Source of the DNA: Kurthia senegalensis | Lineage (GTDB): Bacteria; Bacillota; Bacilli; Bacillales_A; Planococcaceae | Assembly (NCBI RefSeq): GCF_000285595.1 | Contig: NZ_HE611064.1 | Span: forward strand, 1 to 56,466 | DNA length: 56,466 nucleotides | Reading direction: 5' to 3' | Part shown: positions 54,122 through 56,466 of the stretch, piece after piece | Position numbering within the stretch: the stretch's first letter is position 1 | How the letters are laid out: each line of letters starts with the position of its first letter | The notes under the pieces: model-generated | What the model was told of the DNA's origin: nothing | The model's input: only the letters and a program-made list of their open reading frames with translations | The model's database searches: none | Program-made: the position numbers and the translations under genes

Positions 54122-55603
54122 ATGGAAGCAGAACGACGGAAAGACGTTCGTTTTACGAGAGATGTGCGGAAATATGATGCACGTGGATTTGACCGAAGAG
54201 GAAGGCATGAAAACCAAACGCCGTACGATGAAGATGGTTATGACGTGAGTGGCTACGATTTTGAAGGATTCAATCGGAATGGATTTAATCGTAGTGGCAT
54301 TCATAAAAATGGCACCGCATTTAATCGTCAAGGTTATGATGTAAGAGGCTTTGATCACAATGGGTTTAATCGTAAAGGATACAATGTATCTGGATTTAAT
54401 TCAGAAGGCTTTGATGAATATGGCTACAATGAACAAGGTTTCAGTTTGTCTGGGAACCACCGGAACGGAACTTTTTATGACGAAACTGGATATGATGTAC
54501 ATGGATTTAATCAACAGGGGTTTAATCAATTTGGTTATGACATGTCTGGCTATGATGCAAAGGGTTTTAATAAAAAAGGGTATAACGAAGCGGGATATGA
54601 TGCAAGAGGCTTCAATAAAAAAGGACGTCATACGAATACGACGAAATTTGATGATGAAGGATACAACAAAAAAGGCTTCAACAAAGCAGGTTATAATCGA
54701 GCCGGTTTTAATAAAAAAGGGTTTAATGAAGCAGGGATTCATGAAAATGGGACAACGTATAATAAGAAAGGTTATGATGTGCGTGGATTTGACGCGCTTG
54801 GCTACGATAAAAAAGGATATAACGAAGACGGATTCGATATGTCTGGTTATAATCAGCACGGCTTCAATACATCTGGCATCGATCGTTTTGGGTTTGCAGA
54901 AAATGGTTTCTCAGAAAATGGCTTACATCGAAATGGGACATTTTGGGATGAAGCAGGTTTTGGTAAAGATGGCTACAATCAAAGTGGGTACAATCGCGAT
55001 CATTTAGACAGAGGTGGCTTCAATGAACAAGGCTTTAATGAAGCGGGATTCGATGCGTCTGGCTATGATGCATTAGGCTATGCGAAAGATGGCTACAATC
55101 GAACAGGATATAATGAAGATGGATTCGATCGGTTAGGCTATGATGACGAAGGGTTCAATGAACAAGGCTTTAATGAAATGGGTTACGATCGTCGGGGGTA
55201 TGATGCAGCAGGGGACTATCGACCATTTATGCACGATTATTTATCAACATATCATTATACGTTAGCCGATGTTACTTTTGAAACGATTGAATGGAAACAC
55301 ATTTTATGGCAGTTTTTTGAATTAGAACAGCCTTTTTACGTGTACGATCAAGAGAAGAGAATGGAATGTGTACAGCAACTCACACAAAATATCGTCGTAG
55401 AATTGCTGCGGATTGAACCGTACAGTAAAGGATTTGCACATCCGACGATTGCACTTGATTATTTAAAACGACGCCGAATCCTAACAGAAAAACAATATAA
55501 ATTACTCATTTTCATGCAACGCAATGAGCATGTAACGCCGATCCATATTCATAATTTACGGAAAATCGTATTCCAAAAAATCGCAAAAATAAATCGAATA
55601 TAA
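54122..55603 (+). CDS. G-[FY]-[ND]-x-x pentapeptide-repeat protein, 493 aa
   Basis: Family not recognised. Residues ~22-365 are almost entirely a five-residue repeat, Gly-Phe/Tyr-Asn/Asp-x-x (~45-50 copies, e.g. GFNKKGYNEAGYDARGFNKK). It is interrupted six times by a variant G-x-H-x-N-x-T-x-[FYW]-[ND] that adds two residues (GRHENQT, GIHKNGT, GNHRNGT, GRHTNTT, GIHENGT, GLHRNGT; near residues 27, 59, 111, 168, 205, 267). Residues ~366-493 form a separate helical domain (KHILWQFFELEQPFYVYDQE, ALDYLKRRRILTEKQYKLL). No signal peptide, so probably cytoplasmic. ATG 54122 is 6 nt after AGGTGA. The repeat makes long spurious frames on other phases. Confidence 0.82.
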   Translation: MEAERRKDVRFTRDVRKYDARGFDRRGRHENQTPYDEDGYDVSGYDFEGFNRNGFNRSGIHKNGTAFNRQGYDVRGFDHNGFNRKGYNVSGFNSEGFDEYGYNEQGFSLSGNHRNGTFYDETGYDVHGFNQQGFNQFGYDMSGYDAKGFNKKGYNEAGYDARGFNKKGRHTNTTKFDDEGYNKKGFNKAGYNRAGFNKKGFNEAGIHENGTTYNKKGYDVRGFDALGYDKKGYNEDGFDMSGYNQHGFNTSGIDRFGFAENGFSENGLHRNGTFWDEAGFGKDGYNQSGYNRDHLDRGGFNEQGFNEAGFDASGYDALGYAKDGYNRTGYNEDGFDRLGYDDEGFNEQGFNEMGYDRRGYDAAGDYRPFMHDYLSTYHYTLADVTFETIEWKHILWQFFELEQPFYVYDQEKRMECVQQLTQNIVVELLRIEPYSKGFAHPTIALDYLKRRRILTEKQYKLLIFMQRNEHVTPIHIHNLRKIVFQKIAKINRI

Positions 55604-55606
55604 CGA

Positions 55607-55646
55607 ATAAGCCCTCGAAATCAAAAAAGATTTCAAGGGCTTATTT
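55607..55646. terminator. Bidirectional terminator
   Basis: AATAAGCCCT(C)GAAATC / GATTT(C)AAGGGCTTATT stem between the repeat protein and ilvE. Confidence 0.92.
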
Positions 55647-55678
55647 TAATAGTTTACATATTTATATTATGTAAACTA

Positions 55679-56466
55679 TTAAATGCGAGTTGTCCAATTA
55701 AGCGGGGCTTCTAATCGACCGGTTTGCATATTTGTTAACGTATCATATAAAAATTGTGCGGTTTCTCCGATTTCTTCATTATGAATAATAAGTTCTTCTC
55801 CTTGCCAAAGAAGACGTCCGACAGGCGAAATGACAGCAGCTGTTCCGGTGCCGAATACTTCTTCGAGCGTACCTGCATCATGTGCTTGAATAATTTCATC
55901 AATGGTAATGGCGCGTTCTTCAATCGGGATATTGTTTTGTTTTAATACGTGAATCATCGATTCCCGCGTAATGCCAGGAAGAATACTGCCTGTTAAAGCG
56001 GGCGTGATGACTTTCCCTTCTATTTTGAAGAAAATATTCATCGAACCGACTTCTTCTACGTATTTATTTTCCTTGCCATCTAACCAAAGTGTTTGAGAAA
56101 AACCACGCGCATGCGCTTCTTTTGAAGAAATTAAACTAGAGGCATAATTGCCACTTGTTTTAGCTTCGCCAGTCCCGCCAACTACAGCACGTACGTATTT
56201 TTCTTCAACCATAATTTTGACAGGATTAATGCCTTCTTTGTAGTAAGAACCGGAAGGGGACATAATGATAACGAACTGATATTCCGTCGATTCATCGACG
56301 TCTAAACTCGCCTCTGTCGCAATAATGAAAGGGCGTATGTAAAGCGATGTACCAGGTTGCTGCGGAACCCAATCACGGTCAATTGAAACGAGTTGTTTTA
56401 ACGCTACAAGTGCAAATGTTTCATCGATTGGGGGAATGCAAAGCCTTTCAGCAGAGCGATTTAAGC
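55679..56466 (-). CDS. ilvE: Branched-chain amino acid aminotransferase (5' end outside window)
   Basis: Fold-type IV PLP aminotransferase for Val, Leu and Ile. The frame is open to the window edge, where the visible part begins LNRSAERLCIPPIDETFALV. It continues through SLYIRPFIIATEASL, GGTGEAKTSGNYA and VEEVGSMNIFF (conserved PLP and substrate region) to TSGNYA-type and GTGTAAVISPVG motifs. About 262 C-terminal residues are present of an expected ~355-365; the start codon and catalytic N-terminal part lie beyond 56466. The 3' end shares a bidirectional terminator with the repeat-protein gene. Confidence 0.94.
   Translation of the reverse strand, partial: LNRSAERLCIPPIDETFALVALKQLVSIDRDWVPQQPGTSLYIRPFIIATEASLDVDESTEYQFVIIMSPSGSYYKEGINPVKIMVEEKYVRAVVGGTGEAKTSGNYASSLISSKEAHARGFSQTLWLDGKENKYVEEVGSMNIFFKIEGKVITPALTGSILPGITRESMIHVLKQNNIPIEERAITIDEIIQAHDAGTLEEVFGTGTAAVISPVGRLLWQGEELIIHNEEIGETAQFLYDTLTNMQTGRLEAPLNWTTRI

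Noticed and set aside
54351-55007. Long open frames in other phases of the pentapeptide-repeat gene, including 54401-54859 on the minus strand
   Set aside because: They arise from the periodic codon pattern of the repeat, lack ribosome binding sites and have low-complexity Met/Ile/Lys or Ile/Phe-rich products.
54122-55603. CRISPR or DNA tandem repeat
   Set aside because: The periodicity is in the protein (15 nt in frame) with diverged codons, not conserved DNA repeats and spacers; no cas genes are present.
1-56466. Prophage, transposon or integrative element
   Set aside because: No integrase, transposase, phage structural gene, attachment-site duplication or clear shift in codon use was seen.

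Overview
The window is a low-GC Firmicutes chromosome segment, almost certainly Bacillales. Evidence is the rrn tail, GGAGG-type ribosome binding sites with frequent GTG/TTG starts, lipoproteins, CcpA (cre), GlnR/TnrA and CodY boxes, and homologues of B. subtilis AmhX, YlbC, YfnB, YdjI, YdjG and AzlCD. A Planococcaceae/Caryophanaceae genus such as Kurthia is my guess, not something the sequence proves. There is no prophage, insertion sequence or CRISPR array; this is mostly core and near-core chromosome.

Layout. 1-360: end of an rRNA operon (23S end, 5S, tRNA-Lys). 538-3790: E2-E1alpha-E1beta of a pyruvate-dehydrogenase-like complex behind a perfect cre site. 3791-10545: a structured, terminator-ended leader, then a six-gene polyamine operon (speD, speA, speE, speB, carboxy(nor)spermidine dehydrogenase, carboxy(nor)spermidine decarboxylase) encoding two different routes from putrescine to spermidine. 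10639-19800: a HAD nucleotidase, a CPA2 antiporter, azlCD, a KTSC protein, proC, ctaB, a PhnA-like protein, an iron alcohol dehydrogenase and small proteins. 19956-26315: amhX, an aminotransferase, the zinc-responsive czrA-czcD pair, and a lipoprotein multicopper oxidase. 27228-27874 and 54122-55603: proteins built from a G-[FY]-[ND]-x-x pentapeptide. 27998-30330: a polar amino-acid ABC transporter. 33443-36082: YdjI/YdjG-like SPFH and zinc-ribbon proteins. 36372-39008: an acyl-CoA ligase and a YlbC-like CAP protein. 40182-43650: an ammonium transporter with two GlnR/TnrA boxes, then a DUF294 nucleotidyltransferase and a DEDDh exonuclease. 44003-52449: small membrane proteins and lipoproteins, NUDIX, TSUP/TrmB, TetR/SDR, a PAP2 phosphatase and an MFS transporter. 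52740-53990: a LysM glucosaminidase. The window ends inside ilvE.

At least eight otherwise intact genes are split by one single-base indel, seven of them in mononucleotide runs. I read these as probable sequence errors and annotate the genes as single frameshifted units. One locus (44252-44636) carries in-frame stops and is a genuine decayed gene.

The observations I find most worth following are the pentapeptide-repeat proteins at two loci, the structured speD leader with a CodY-like box, the double spermidine pathway, and the nitrogen-box-controlled amt beside the nucleotidyltransferase/exonuclease pair.
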